Positions 1 to 12,154 of a DNA stretch of 64,000 nt are shown here, in pieces (position 1 is the stretch's first letter; every line of letters begins with the position of its first letter). The notes beneath the pieces are model-generated. The model did not search any database. It saw nothing but the letters and a program-made list of their open reading frames with translations, and was not told where the DNA came from. The translations under genes were made by a program, and so were the position numbers. Source of the DNA: Saccopteryx bilineata (taxonomy: Eukaryota > Chordata > Mammalia > Chiroptera > Emballonuridae); contig NC_089493.1 of the NCBI RefSeq assembly GCF_036850765.1, forward strand, positions 299,352,739-299,416,738, in the 5' to 3' direction.

Positions 1-426
1 TCCATCCATCATCCACCCATCCATCCATCCAAGGAGCATCTGGAGACAGAGGGGGGGGGATTGGTAAACTCGAGATGGCGTCAGCCCTGCGAGAGAGCAT
101 ATGAATAACAATGAGCATGTGGTGTTGTCCGGTGGGCGTGGGACGCCTGGTGATCCCCACGGGAGATGTTGCCCCCCCTCCCGGCCAGGGCATGTGACGG
201 GATGTCTGGGACGTTGACTGTGGTCACTGTTGGGGGTGGAGCTCTTGGTGCCTGGGAGTGGGGGGAGACCAGACAGGCTTCTCAGCACCCGATAGAGTAC
301 AGGACCTCCCATAGCAGAGATGGTTCAATGCCCAAAGCTAAAAGTGCTTGTGTGAGAGACTATTTCTCATATCTACCAGCTACTGTATCTATCACCTGGT
401 GTCATCTATCTCTCTATATCATCTAT

Positions 427-945
427 TTATCCATCTGTCCATCATCCCTCCATTCATCCATCCATCATCAATCCATCTATCATCCATCCACCCATCATCC
501 ATCCATCTATCATCCATCCATCCCATCATCTGTCCATCCATCCGTCCATCATCCATTCATCCATCCATCCATCCATCCATCATCCATCCATCATCCATTC
601 ATCCATCCATCCATCCATCCATCATCCATCCATCCATCCATCATCCATCCATCCATTCATCATCCATCCATCCATCATTCATCCATCATCCATCCATCCA
701 TCCATCCATCATCCATCCATCCATTCATCCATCATCCATCCATCATCCATCCATCATCCATCCATCATCAATCCATTCATCATCCATCCATCCATCCATC
801 CATCATCCATCCATCCATTCATCCATCCATCATCCATCCATCCATCCATCCATCCATCCATCATCCATCCATCTGTCCATCATCCATCCATCCATCCATC
901 CATCCGTCATCCATCCATCCATCCATCCATCCATCTGGTGTGCTG
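427..945. repeat. (TCCA)n tetranucleotide microsatellite
   Basis: About 520 bp of TCCA/ATCC units interrupted by ATC trinucleotides, with a short piece of the same array at 1-30. The long Ser-Ile-His-Pro reading frames across it are repeat artefacts: the unit has no stop in several frames and no homology. The array is long and only mildly interrupted, so length polymorphism is likely. Confidence 0.93.
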
Positions 946-1238
946 ATGTCTAAACTGTGAACGCTGAAGACGTAACTAGATGCTCCAGCACCTATGACCC
1001 CTCTTGTTCTCTCTTTTAGAGACGGGCATCTAGACAGACGGCAAGAACAGCTGACTGCCGCGATGGACAAACAGACTCGACCTAGACTCTCCCTCGGTCA
1101 ATAAAACGCAGTTCTCGGTGCTGCCGACGTGGTGTGTCTGGCCCCTGCGATGGGGTTGGTGGGAGATCCTGAGCTTCAACTCAACTGGAAACAAAAGCTG
1201 TCGGAAGGAAACGGGAAATGGTTATGAAAAAACACCCA

Positions 1239-1499
1239 GGGCTCTGGCTGCTGGTTCAGTGGATAGAGCGTTGACCTGGCGTGTGAACATCCCCTGGTTT
1301 GATCCCTGGTCAGGGCACATAGGACAAGTGACCATCTGCTTCTCTTCCCCTTCCTCTCCTCCTTCTCTCTCTCTTCTTCTCCCACAGTCATGGCTCATTG
1401 GTCTGAACATTGGCCCCAGACAGGGTTTGCCCAGTGGATCCTGGTCAGGGTGCATATGGGAGTCTGTCTCTCTCTCCTCTCTCACTTAAAAAAAAAAAA
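1239..1499 (+). repeat. Older tRNA-derived bat SINE
   Basis: The 5' part keeps a tRNA-like head with an A-box-like stretch (GGTTCAGTGGATAGAGCG) and a B-box-like stretch (GGTTTGATCCC). A pyrimidine-rich body and a 12-nt A tail at 1488-1499 follow. It is related to the young SINEs of this window but more diverged, and I see no clear target-site duplication, so it is an older copy. It is not a tRNA gene. Confidence 0.75.
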
Positions 1500-1549
1500 G
1501 ACATCATGCAGTTTTCCCTACTAACATGTGATTACCTCGATTGACTTTT

Positions 1550-1923
1550 TTTTTTTTTGTATTTTTCTGAAGTTGGAAACGTGGGGAGGCAGTCAGACAG
1601 AGTCTCACATGCGCCAGACCGGGATCCACCTGGCACGTCCACCAGGGGGCGATGCTCTGCCCATCTGGGATGTCGCTCTGCTGCAACCAGAGTCATTCTA
1701 GCGCCTGAGGCAGAGGCCACGGAGCCATCCTCAGCGTCTGGGCCAACTTTGCTCCAATGGAGCCTCGGCTGCGGGAGGGGAAGAGAGAGACAGAGAGGAA
1801 GGAGAGGGGGAGGGGTGGAGAAGCAGATGGGCGCTTCTCCTGTGTGCCCTGGCCAGGACTCGAACCCGGGACTCCTGCACGCCAGGCCGACGCTCTACCA
1901 CTGAGCCAACCAGCCAGGGCCCC
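1550..1923 (-). repeat. tRNA-derived bat SINE, family A
   Basis: Reverse-strand copy of the SINE family found eight times here. Poly-T marks the 3' tail, then a body with a purine-rich tract (GGGGAAGAGAGAGACAGAGA) and, at the right end, the tRNA-like head that reads CCCTGGCTGG on the minus strand. A short likely target duplication TGACTTTT flanks it at 1542-1549 and 1927-1934. It marks the upstream edge of the transposon-free block around SHOX. Confidence 0.88.
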
Positions 1924-4202
1924 AACTGACTTTTAAACGTGAACCAGACCCTGAGTTTCCGGGAGAAACGGAGTCGGGTCATGGAGTGTTGCCCTCACAG
2001 TGAACATGATATACCAGAGTCACGTGTCTAATCTCTTGTGAAGGATTTCCACATCTGTGTTCGGGGCAGGCACTGGTCTGAAGTTCTCTTTCCTTCTCAC
2101 GTGTTTGGTTTTCATACCAGAGCCTCCTCAAATGAGTTAGAAACGGTCCTCACCCTCTTTTATGTCTGAGAGTTTGTTTTCTCAGATGGAAAATTTCCTT
2201 AGATGGTTGAACTCACTAGCCGATCTGGCCATGGAAATACTGATTATGCCTCCACTTTCTTTGTTAAATACGTAGGATTAGGCGTGTTTTCTATTTTCTC
2301 TCGTGGGAGCTTTGGCTGTTCATTCGAGAAGAAGTCTTGCTCTTGTTGGGTTCGTCAGCATCAGGTTGTTCATACTCTTCCCTTCTCATCCCTCATCGTG
2401 AACAGAGAGACCCGCTTCTTCCCCGAAACCCTTTTCTCCAGAACCTTCCGCTCGTGTGTCGTCTCTCCTACCTTGCAGACCGGCCCTCCTTGGCTTTCGG
2501 CGTCCTGGCTCTGTCCGCGCACCCCGTCGCCTGAGGGACCAGGGTCGGGGGCAGTCCGTGGTCCCGTGCCCTTTGGTCCTCACGTCTGCGCCTCTGAGAT
2601 CTACCCCCGGTTCGCTGCCCTCGGCCCTGACACCCCAACCCACCAGCCAAGTCAGCACCACAGGGCTCAACACGGGGGGGGGGTCGCCAACGAAGCTGGG
2701 GTGGGGGGCTCGCCAACAGAACCGGCCGGCTCGGGCAAGAGCTGATGCCCCCCCCAAATCTGCGCCCTCCGCGCTCCTCACCGTTTGGGTAAACGCCACA
2801 CTTGGGGTTGGTGCTTCTGACCGAAGCCCTCCACCCTTCCCTCTGATTCCTGTCTCACTTTCGACGGACATGGGAGTCCTGTTGGGCCTAATTCCCAAGC
2901 AGGCTCCACACCTGACTGCCCTGCTCCGTGCATCCTGGCTGGCGGTCTTCCGTTGTCCAACGTGGCCCAAGTAGCTGCCGGAAGGTGGCTGTGAAAACGA
3001 GACCCCACCCACCCCAAGTCCCCCATGGCGGCTGGGCACGCCTGGGCCACCCACAGCCCCCTTACCTCAAGATACCCTGGATGGCTGTGTGTCCGTGGCC
3101 CACCTGCGGCCCCACATTCCCCGTCCAGTCTACCTAACAGGACAGACGTCTGCTGACGCCCAGTCTCAGCCCCTGTTTCATCTGCTTGGGACGTCCGGTC
3201 CTCACTCAGTAGGTCTGGCCACCCCGTCCCTCACGGCTTCACGTTTCTGCTCAGAATGTCAGCTCCCTTCACCCCCTTTTCCGGAAGCCATGTCCTCATG
3301 TGGACTTAACGTCCGACTCTTAAATCCATGTCTCTGTGTCTCGTCTGCGTTTCTGCCTAACGGTGAGCAGCAGTGGGAAGGGTGCCGATCTGTCCTCTGC
3401 ACGCCCAGCGCCCGGCATAGTTGTGTGTCTCACCTGCCCGCCCAGCACCTGACACAAGTGTGTCACATGCACACCCAGCACCCGGCATAGGCAGGTGTCA
3501 CAGAAGCGGGTTCCACAGGATGAGGGTGTGGACATTTTCAGGGAGGCCACAGCTGTATGTGACAGTGCTGCCCAAGCACCCAGGGACAACAACAGGAACA
3601 CCGAAAGGGGGTTGTTGCTCTGAAGGGCTGGTCCAGTGGGCGGCCCTGAGGACAACCTGGGCATGGTGGACAGCTGGGAGCCCTTCCCTCAGGTCCTGAC
3701 CAGTCCTCCTCCTCCTCTCTGTAAGAGCAGTCACTCTGACCCACAAGAGCCACATAGAAAAGTATAGGAGGAAGGCTGGAAGACTGTCCAAGTGCCTCGT
3801 GGAGACAGGAGCGAAGGAGGGCCGTGGGCTGCTAGGGACATCGCTCTTCCGTGACCTCTGAGCCGCATCCTCTCTCACCAGCTGGTCCAGCTGCCCTGGG
3901 GGTGTCCTCACCGCTCCCCTTCTCTCCTGAGCAGCACAGGTGCGGATCAGACTCGTCAATGCCAGGGAGACAGAATCCAGAGTCATGCCGGCTGGAGAGG
4001 AACCCTCAGGTGACCAGGTCCGGCCTGTCTCGGCTGTGAAAAGCCACTGAGACCCAGGGGTCTAGAGACACACCCAGGTCATCACCTCCCTCCCACCACC
4101 ACCACCTGGGAGACCCACCTCACTTCCAGCCCCTAAGAATCTGCACAGAGTCCAGAGCTCTGGGAAGGACACAGTGTTTCAGAACTGAACTTGGTGTGAG
4201 CA
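1924..4202. other. Intergenic sequence without recognised gene
   Basis: Unique, GC-rich DNA. Several open frames exist but overlap on both strands and resemble no family I know. At 3399-3505 there are about three imperfect copies of a roughly 36-bp unit containing CCCAGCACCCGGCATAG. Nothing else was recognised. Confidence 0.6.
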
Positions 4203-4205
4203 TGT

Positions 4206-4244
<39 letters not shown>

Positions 4245-4367
4245 TGTGTGTGTGTGAGAGAGAGAGTGTGAGAGAGAGTGTGTATGTGTGTGTGTAAGAG
4301 AGAGAGAGACAGTGTGTGTGTGAGAGAGTGTGTGTGTGTGTGTGTGTGTGTGAAAGAGAGAGAGAGG
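4203..4367. repeat. Compound (GT)n/(GA)n microsatellite
   Basis: Alternating GT and GA blocks over about 165 bp. The reading frames across it on both strands (Cys-Val or Thr-His runs) are artefacts of the dinucleotide repeat. Confidence 0.92.
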
Positions 4368-4370
4368 GGG

Positions 4371-5749
4371 GGGTATGGAGGGTCCGGCTCAGATTCTCCC
4401 AGTCCCTCTGAAATGTTAGGGGGACGGCTAAAGAGGGAACAGGCCCAAGAGGACTGTGAACTAAGCTCAGGGGACGTTGGCACAGGCTATCTGCGCGGGA
4501 AGGGGGGGCTGTGTTTGAGGCGGGAGGTGGGTCAAGGAAGGAAAGAGTGAGTGAGTGGATGAATGAGTTGAATCCTGCTGCCCTTGCCCGCGGGGAACCG
4601 GGTGGGGGGGGCAGGCCAGCTTCTCACACCGTGGCATTCTGTCATGGCTGGGAGGGGCCTCCGGGCAGGTGACTGACGCGCCCCCTAACCTGAGTCCCGG
4701 ACCCTCCAGCGGGGTGGGGGCTGCAGTGGCCGACGCCCAAGCCTGCACGTGGGGAAATGCCCAGTGCATCTGGCTGCCCCAGTGGCCAAGCCTTGCTGCT
4801 GTTCCCACCCAGGACAGGCCAGAGACCCCTCCCCTCTTGCCCCCACCCCCTGTCCGCACTGGTGCAGGTAAATAGGCGAGGGGGGAGGAGTACCCTTCCC
4901 CCCTCCCGGCGCCCTCCTCTCCTGCGGGGTCACCGCTGATGGAGAGGAGTGTGTGTGTGTGTGTGGGGGGGTGCTGAGCGCCGAGGTGGCCTCCTGGCGC
5001 GTGTCCAGCAGGCCGAGCTCAGCCCTCTAGCCCCAAGCTTCGCCTCAGGCCAGGAGGCTGAGCGCGCAGGAACGGCCGGCAGCAGGAGCGCGGTGCGTCC
5101 CTCCCCCCTCGCCCCGGGCCCCTCCCCCGCAGTCTGGCCCGGGCCTGCGCCTCCGCGGTTCTCCAATTAGCAGACCCCCACTCTCCCAAACCCCTGCGCC
5201 TCCTTCTCTGACCTGCGCCCCCTCTGGCCTTCAGACACCCAGTTCTCTGCCGTCACCCCCCCCCTCTTCCAGCGATGGCCTGACAACTGAGTCAGTGAGC
5301 GCAAGGCACCCCTGACCCCTCACTAGTGACCCTGGGCAGTCAGCGTGGGCGCTCATTACTGGGAGGGGGGGGAGGTGGATCGTCTCCTGAGGAGGCAGCA
5401 GGAGCCCCCTCCTCACCAAGGCTCTGATGAATGATAAAACCCAACTGTCCCTTGGGGGTGGCCCAGGGCAGGAAAGCGGGTCACTGGTTTGACAGTGAAC
5501 TGTGGGTAGGGGAGAGAAGGTGTGACCCCGACCTCCTGCCAGGTTCCAATCCTGGTGCGCCCAGGGAGTTTGCTCAAGGACCCCAGGGGCCCCGAGTTTC
5601 TGGGGTGGATAGCTTGGGCCTCAAGCATTCTTGAGGGTAGGGCAGCGCCCTGACACCCGCGCGCCCAAATGAGCTGTCTTTCTGGAACGTGCCTTTGCCA
5701 CATGAACTTGGGCCTGCCTCTCCAGGGGACGGGGAGTTGGGGTCCTGCC
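4371..5749. other. GC-rich unique sequence, no gene seen
   Basis: GC-rich with poly-G and poly-C runs and a short (GT)n at 4949-4966. No splice-consistent coding exon or known repeat was recognised. Confidence 0.55.
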
Positions 5750-6480
5750 TTCTAGAGGGTGGACGTTTCCTCTCTGGAATCTTTTTCTAAAGACGCCGCG
5801 TATGGAAGTCGATGTTGGACCGGGAACAGTCTGCGGCGCGCGCGGAGGTTTCCTCCTGTCCTGGGCCCTCCGGAATCAGCATTCGTCTTCCCTGGAGTGC
5901 GTGGGAGGCGATCGGAGTTTGATGGGACTCCCTGCAAACTTTTTGGCAGGTGGAGGAGGTGTGGGGGCCGCAGGTGCCCTTGTCTGCAGACGCTGACCGC
6001 GCAGAGAGAAGCGCAGTGTTCGCAGGCGCCGGGGGGCGGCCCGGCCTGAGCCTGACCTGACCTGAGCCGGGGCGGAAGGCAGCACGCCGGTGTCGTCGGT
6101 ACAGCACGGCCCCCGGGGACCGCGCCCTGGGCGCACCGCGTGCGTCCCGGAGGCCTGGGACCAGCTGTCCGCGCCACGAGGATTCCAGTGACTCCGCGGC
6201 GAAGCTTCCAGCCTGTCTGTCTCCCCAAGAAAAGTCTGGCTGGCTGGCTGGCCGGCTGTGGGCGTGGATGATTGTAGGCGCTTGTTTTCACTTGCGTTTT
6301 CAAATCGGAGAGACTTTCCAGCCCGGTTCGCAACGCGGCTGCTTTCCAAAGCTCTCCGCGACTGACTGGTGCGTCAAGGGGAGGCCCACCCCGGCGGTGG
6401 TGGTGGGGGCGCCCGCAGGAAGAAGCAAGGACTCGGGTTTCCATGTCTTCCGCGGCGCGGAGGCCCTTTCGTGTGAGAAG
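5750..6480. promoter_or_regulatory. CpG-rich block, candidate distal SHOX promoter (P1) and exon 1
   Basis: About 700 bp dense in CpG, including GCGGCGCGCGCGG near 5835, with no strong TATA. It lies about 6 kb 5' of the SHOX start codon. Known SHOX biology includes a distal promoter with a non-coding first exon several kilobases upstream and a proximal promoter next to the first coding exon. The assignment rests on spacing and CpG content; no exon boundary was recognised. Confidence 0.4.
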
Positions 6481-6659
6481 TGCGCTTAAATCACAATACA
6501 GCCCCTTCGGACACCAAACACCCAGAACCCCAGCTCCCTGCGTGGGTTTCCTGTCGTGTCGTCACCGCGCAGGGGAGCCGCGAGCTGGGCTGTTTGGTGA
6601 ACGGTGGTCTCTCCGCCAAACGGCCCTCCTTGTAGCTGTCCCCGTGGTCCACGGGCTGG

Positions 6660-7320
6660 GCTCCCTGAAAACATAATGTTTTTCTTAAATAAAACATAAA
6701 ATTCGGGCCCTGTGATTAAATCTGAGAGCAGAGAGAGGCTTAATGCCCACCATATGTTACAAAGTACACGCTGAGGACGGAGAAAAAAGGAGAGAGAAAA
6801 AAACTCCAGGGGAAGCCAGTGACGTGTTCTCGCCCCCCCCAAATATATTGTTAATGATGCATTTTTTTTTTTTTTGCATTGAGGGCTATTTTAGAACACC
6901 CCCCCCCCCACACACACACACACATGAATCCTGGGATTTGTAGCCAAAGTGAGATGGCATGAAAGAAAAATAACCCTACATTTTTCTGGGCGGGCCCTGG
7001 GAAGTTTGCAGACAGCCCACCCACGCTAACCCCGGAGACCTCAGCGCCTGCCCCGTGGAGACCTTTATTAATATTATACATGTCGCCGTGGCGGGCAGAA
7101 TCAATCTCGTCCATTCACCAGCGAGCTGGATTAACAGAGACCACGGGCCCCGGGATGTTTTGGGTAAATCAATAAACAATGTCCGGGGCGGGCTACAAAT
7201 GCTGGTTTTCTTACGCCTTAGAGGGGGGGGGGGGGCAGGCGGAAGGGAAGGGAAGGGAAGCCCGTCTGGACGGTCCTGACCCTGTGATCGATCGATCCTC
7301 GATAAATATTTAATGGGCGG
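6660..7320. promoter_or_regulatory. AT-rich island, candidate conserved upstream regulatory element
   Basis: An abrupt shift from GC-rich flank to AT-rich unique sequence. It includes TTATTAATATTATAC near 7065, GGATTAACAG near 7129 and AAATCAATAAACAATG near 7167. Paired and homeobox half-sites and a Fox/Sox-like AACAATG cluster here, and no transposon is present. A poly-T run and a short (CA)n interrupt it at 6860-6925. This is composition-based inference. Confidence 0.35.
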
Positions 7321-7619
7321 GGAAGGCTGGGTGGTGGTCGTGGTGGGAGAGAAGCTCACTGGTCAGCGAAAACCAGGCACAAACACTTCCCCTCAGTTCC
7401 GGTTATGGATAGAAACACTCTTTGGGATTATACAGGCGGAGGAAAGGGGCTTTCCTCTGGGATCTGTGTCTTCTGTTTTCTGGGGGGCTTCAGCCGGCTC
7501 TGCTTGGGGGCAGGGTCTGCGTTGACAGGATGTGGGAAGGGGGGACCTGGTTGGGGACGCCTCCCCCCCCACACACACACCACCACCCTTCACCCCTGTC
7601 TAGAAGCAAATGCTGGCTA

Positions 7620-7770
7620 AGGGCGTGAAATTGGATTTAACGTTAGTTATTCGGGTCAAAGGCAGCTCGCTCCTGTTTTACTGGGCCCAAAGTAAAAACT
7701 GTCAGCCTTACTTTTTTTAGGAATTAAATAAACCAAGTGTTAAATATTTGAATATTCATTGTGTCCTTTC
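7620..7770. promoter_or_regulatory. AT-rich island, candidate regulatory element
   Basis: AT-rich unique sequence with homeobox-like cores (GGATTTAACGTTAGTTATT, GGAATTAAATAAACC) and a TTTGAATATTC stretch, in a GC-rich neighbourhood upstream of SHOX. No open frame or transposon explains it. Confidence 0.33.
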
Positions 7771-7789
7771 CCTGGGCATTGTAAATGAC

Positions 7790-7803
7790 AGAGAGAGAGG
7801 GGG

Positions 7804-7843
<40 letters not shown>

Positions 7844-7845
7844 GG
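7790..7845. repeat. (GA)n microsatellite
   Basis: Pure to near-pure GA dinucleotide array with a G-rich interruption at its 5' end. Confidence 0.9.
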
Positions 7846-7849
7846 CTAT

Positions 7850-10380
7850 TCATTAACATGGACCGAATCCACATACAGAAAGTCAGATTATGTAACAAAA
7901 TCGAAAAATGCCCCTCGTCCATTGGGTAACGCCATCCCAGTCTGGCCCTGGGGGTCTGCCCGCCTCCCCATTCAGGATGCCACACTTTAGGACGTGGTCT
8001 GTCCCACGTCGCAGGGCTGCGCTGTGTCCACAGCTTCTGCACACGGGGGGGGGGGGGGTTTCCTGCAGGCTGCGGGCTGGCCTGCAGTGCCTGGGCATCT
8101 TGGTTTAACTATTATGCCTTTCAGGAGGGGGTCCCGGGGTGAATACAAGAGCTAAGACATCTTCTGACCTGTTTGAGGGGGGGGGGGAGAGAAGGGAGAG
8201 GAGACACACATGGCCACCGGCAGCCCCTCCGGGTGGTCCCGCCTGCTGTGACTCTCCAGCCAGCAAGCAGCATGCAACCCCCCAGAGGCCGGCCTGCTCT
8301 CTCTCGCCCTTCCCAGCTGCTCTGGGCCAGCTCGTCCAAGCTTTCTGGCTCTGCCTCCGTCCTGTCCTGAGAGGCCAGCTGGGAGCCTGTCCACCTGTTG
8401 GCCGGAAACTTGGGGTGGGGGGTACTGCACCTCCAGCCTGACCTTGCACCCTCTGTGACCTCGCCTTACTGAGCTAGGATGGGAGGGCCAGGTGCCCGTG
8501 AGCTCAGTCTGTACGTGGAGGGTACTCATGAAACTTCCCACCGGGCCGTGCTGACCGCCTGGGTGGACCCTGATGGGAGGGGGGATGTTCACTGCCCCCG
8601 CAAAAATGGTTCAGACAGGCCGATGCTGTGGGCACTGGGGTCCATGGCTCAGACACCTGGAGCTTCCAAGCTGCCGGGCTGAAGGTTTGTTCCTCAATGA
8701 CCTGTGAGCCAGGACCCTCTCTCTCTTCATCCCCAGAATAAAGTCCCCTGGCATTTTTACTTCTTTCTCTTGCATTTGGGTCTCCATGTCTCTTCCCAGC
8801 TGTAACATCAACAGCACAAGTCGCTCGCTCGGGTAGGAAGGGTCAGTCGTCCAGGACTTGGGCAGAGTCCTCAAGACCTGACCCTCAAGACCTGACCCTC
8901 AAGACCACCGAGACCCCTGTATGACACCTTCCCCCACAACCCCACCCATGACATCTTTTTTCTTTCTTTCTTTCTTTCTTTTTTTTTTTTTTTTTTTTTT
9001 TGTGCTGGTGTTTTCTAGAAGCAGACGTGCTTTTTGCTTCTATCCACCAACTTTCCTGAAACCTGTTTCTTCTCCCAGAGTTGGCTGAATGCATCGGGGA
9101 AGTCCCAGCACCCAGATTCCCACCGGGCAGGATGAGATGTCCTGCTTGCTCCGAGTGAGCTGAGCCGGGAAAGCAGCCACATGCCCTCCAACAATGCCCC
9201 TTATTCCGAGGGTCCGAGTCCTCCACTCCCTCGCGCCTGCTGTCCCAGTGGAAACGGAATCTTTCGCCGTGGACCCACCCCGCGCGGCCTTGACTTAGGG
9301 AAAGAATGTGGCAGAAAGAATTCTGCTTAGACTAAAATATATAAAGCATAACACGAATGTTGGGCTGTCTGCATCTCTGTCTTTCCAAAAGACAAAGTTC
9401 ATGAGCCTTGTGTGTGCCGGAGAGAGGAAGGGGCTCGGGGTGGTGGGGGACATCACGCTCCTGGGTCCCCCAAAAGTACCAAGAGAACGCTGGGTTTTGT
9501 GAAAAGGGGGATCTCACTTCCCTGGTTTTTGGAAAAGCAAGGTGTTTCTTCCAGGTCATGAAAGGGTGCTTTGGGGATGGGGGTGGGGGTGGGCTGGACT
9601 GTTTGTAGATGGATGGGTGGGTTGTTTCAAAACCATTGGTCAGTATTGGGAATTAAACTGAGGGCAGCCGAGAAGGGCAGGGGGTTTAATTCTCTCCCGG
9701 GACTTAAGGTTCTTGAACGTCCATAACCCCATCTGGTGCTTCCCGGAAGGAAGGTGCCAGACCCTGGTCTCAAGCGGGGTTCCCCTCATGAGTTTGGCAT
9801 GGGGTTCGACATGGAGGGGGGAACAGCCCTGTATGGACGGGGGGGGGGGGTCAGGATGGATGTCTGCTGCCTTCCTGTGAAGGAAACTCAGGGTCCATGC
9901 CCTTTGGGAACCCTGGCAAGGCGGGTGTCCCTGGAACTTTGCTGGAGATGGTGGCTGGGTAGCAAAGCCTACAGAGCAGAGGGGTCACTACCAGGTCCCT
10001 GGGGACCCGACCTTTACACCTGAGGCTGGAAGCCTGGTGAGTGACAGGAAGGGAGAAGAGGCAGAATGTCACTGCTTCTGAGGAACCCGGAAAGTTACTC
10101 CGGCCGGCCCAGAAGCCCCTGTCCCTGGGGCTTCCCCTTCCTCTCCACCCTCTGCTTCTTGATCATCATCCTGCTGTATTGCGTTAAGGGAAAGAGTTTC
10201 CTCCCCGGTTCCCCAGACCCCACTGGGGCCAAAGAGAAGTCCCGTGGGGTGGCAAGGGAGGGAGGCCCCTCCCCACCCCACCCCCACCTCGGCTGGGGTT
10301 GTCCGTGCTCGGGCTGCCACGCGCCCCTGCTCGGCCTGTGCGCCCCTCTCCGCGCGCCGCAGGCGTTTCCCCTGCCGACC
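7850..10380. other. Unique upstream sequence, no gene seen
   Basis: GC-rich non-coding DNA. It holds a (TTTC)n/poly-T tract at 8957-9001 and short tandem motifs such as CCTCAAGACCTGA repeated near 8870-8905. I recognise no exon, RNA gene or transposon. Confidence 0.5.
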
Positions 10381-10384
10381 TGCG

Positions 10385-10500
10385 GCGGCGGCCTGAATAA
10401 TACATTAGGGGCTATTTGTAATTCCGTGTGATATCCGCGCGCCTCTGCTTTGATTAGAAGGCCGCGGTGACAAAGACCTGTTTGTTAAGTTGCGAGGGCT
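10385..10500. promoter_or_regulatory. Candidate conserved non-coding element upstream of SHOX
   Basis: Unique sequence containing GAATAATACATTAGGGGC, TTTGTAATTCCGTG and TTTGATTAGAAGG, set between GC-rich flanks. TAAT/ATTA cores and absence of repeats suggest regulatory DNA. Function is inferred from composition only. Confidence 0.33.
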
Positions 10501-10960
10501 TCCGCGCCTTTCGCCTTTTAAGTCCGAGAAAGAGCTGCGGCCTCCTCCAAGTCACCCCGCGCTCCCGGGGCCCGCAGAACGCGGGGCAAGGCGGAGAGCT
10601 GCCCCGGGTCCGTGTGCGCAGAGCAGGGGAATGGAGGTGGAAAGAAGGAAGGAAGGGAGGGAGGGAGGGAGCGAGCGAGGAAGAAGAAATAGCGCTGATA
10701 TATTCCTTCAACACCTTCCGCTCCTCCTCTTCCTCCGCCTCTCCAACAAGACTCCCCTCCCCCAAACTAGGGAACCCCACGTGAACCCGACCACCAGACC
10801 GCGAGGATTCCGGAAGAAATCCCTCACTTTCCTGCGCGCCCGTAGGCGACCACCGCTTTAGCTCCCGCGGCGTCGGCTCTGTGGACAGAACGCTGGGTAC
10901 CGGCCCAGGGTGGCTCTCTGATCCTGGCTCTTGGTGACACACGCTTCAACTTAAGAAAAC

Positions 10961-10962
<2 letters not shown>

Positions 10963-10998
<36 letters not shown>
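10963..10998. repeat. Poly-A tract, 36 bp
   Basis: An uninterrupted run of 36 adenines. The sequence 5' of it does not look like a recognised SINE head, so this is either a bare mononucleotide repeat or the tail of an unrecognised retroposon. Confidence 0.9.
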
Positions 10999-11001
<3 letters not shown>

Positions 11002-11139
11002 AGCTCTCCAAAAACCGCAACACCACCCTCCAACCTTTCTCCCAAAGTCTTGTCCTAATTCCAGCGTGGGAGTGGGGGGTGGGGGGCAGCGAGGGGTTAT
11101 GACAGGAAAAAAAAAAAAAACCCAAGAAGGAAAAGGAGA

Positions 11140-11250
11140 AAAAAAGTCAACTTTATTTCCAGATGGAGTTTTGTAAAGAGGTTGACAAGCTTGGCTTCCG
11201 GGATTGTCAAATAAATTTCGTATCGCAATTGAGCGAAAGGTTTTCCTCCC
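11140..11250. promoter_or_regulatory. Candidate conserved element 1.2 kb upstream of SHOX ATG
   Basis: AT-rich unique stretch with CAACTTTATTTCCAG, ATTGTCAAATAAATTTCG and GTATCGCAATTGAGCG, directly 5' of the CpG island. Position and composition fit a proximal regulatory element. Confidence 0.33.
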
Positions 11251-11449
11251 AAGCGCATTGGAGAGGGGGTGTGTGGGAAGAGGGCTTGTCAGAAAAAAAA
11301 AACAGCGACACAGCTCCAAAAACATATATTTTTTCCCCCTCCCAAATCAACATCCTAGACAACCAGGCTGAGAGAACAGTCCTAAAGAAGGCGGCGCCGG
11401 TCCGGCCAAGCGGGATCTGAAGCCAGCGTTCCAAAAAAAAGATCGCTGT

Positions 11450-11940
11450 GGACAAATTAGTTCTTCCAGCGACCCGCGGGCATCCCCGCGTCGCCGTCGT
11501 CTCCACCGCCTCGCTCCGCACGCCCGCGGCCAGGCAGCGCCCCGGTCCTTGGCCTCCGCGGCGTCGGCCCCCAGCGAGGTCTGCGAGCTGCCGAGGCTCC
11601 GGCGTCCATGTTCAGGCGGACTCGGGCCCCTTTCTCGCACTTTCAGGGTCCTGGACGCTGTTCCCCAATCACGCCGCGCGCGCGCGCGCGCGCCTCCGCT
11701 CCTCCCGTTTGCTCCGCGGGCCGCCACGCGGGCGAGTCCCGTCCGCCATCCGCCCGCATCTCCAACTTGGAGTCGATGCCTGTGTGCGTGATGGCGCGTT
11801 CTCGGCGCCGGGCTGCCTTTCGGTCTCTCTCCGCACGGCCGCCCGCGCGCCGACCCATCCGGCTCAGATCCGTTCCGGGCGCGGGGCCGTGTTGCCGCAG
11901 GGGCCGGCCGGCCGGTTAGGACCTCCTCGTCCTCCCTAAA
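11450..11940. promoter_or_regulatory. CpG island upstream of the SHOX proximal promoter
   Basis: Very CpG-rich, including a (CG)n run near 11670-11692, and continuous with the leader and first coding exon. Frames open on both strands here are products of high GC. Homeobox genes of this class usually have such islands. Confidence 0.6.
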
Positions 11941-12046
11941 CTCCTCCTCGAGTTTGCTTTCCGCCAGCCATTGATAGAATACGGATACCTGTTTGGGCGC
12001 TGGCGCCTGCGCCCGCCCGCTCGCGCGCTCGCGCGCGCGCGCGCGT

Positions 12047-12082
<36 letters not shown>

Positions 12083-12145
12083 TCCCTTCGAAAAAATTCG
12101 ATCTTTACCTCTCCACACCAAGGTGCACACAGACGCCCAACAGTG

Positions 12146-12154
12146 ATGAAATGA
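12146..12154 (+). other. Minimal upstream ORF (start-Lys-stop) in SHOX leader
   Basis: ATG AAA TGA, a two-codon upstream ORF in the region carried only by transcripts that start upstream of the TATA box. It overlaps the start of the next uORF. Upstream AUGs are known to reduce translation of the distal-promoter SHOX mRNA. Confidence 0.5.

Noticed and set aside
166..960. 264-codon Ser-Ile-His-Pro-rich frame
   Set aside because: Artefact of the TCCA microsatellite.
10860..10998. SINE ending in the 36-bp poly-A
   Set aside because: The preceding 100 bp has no A/B boxes and no similarity to the SINE families here, and no target duplication was found.
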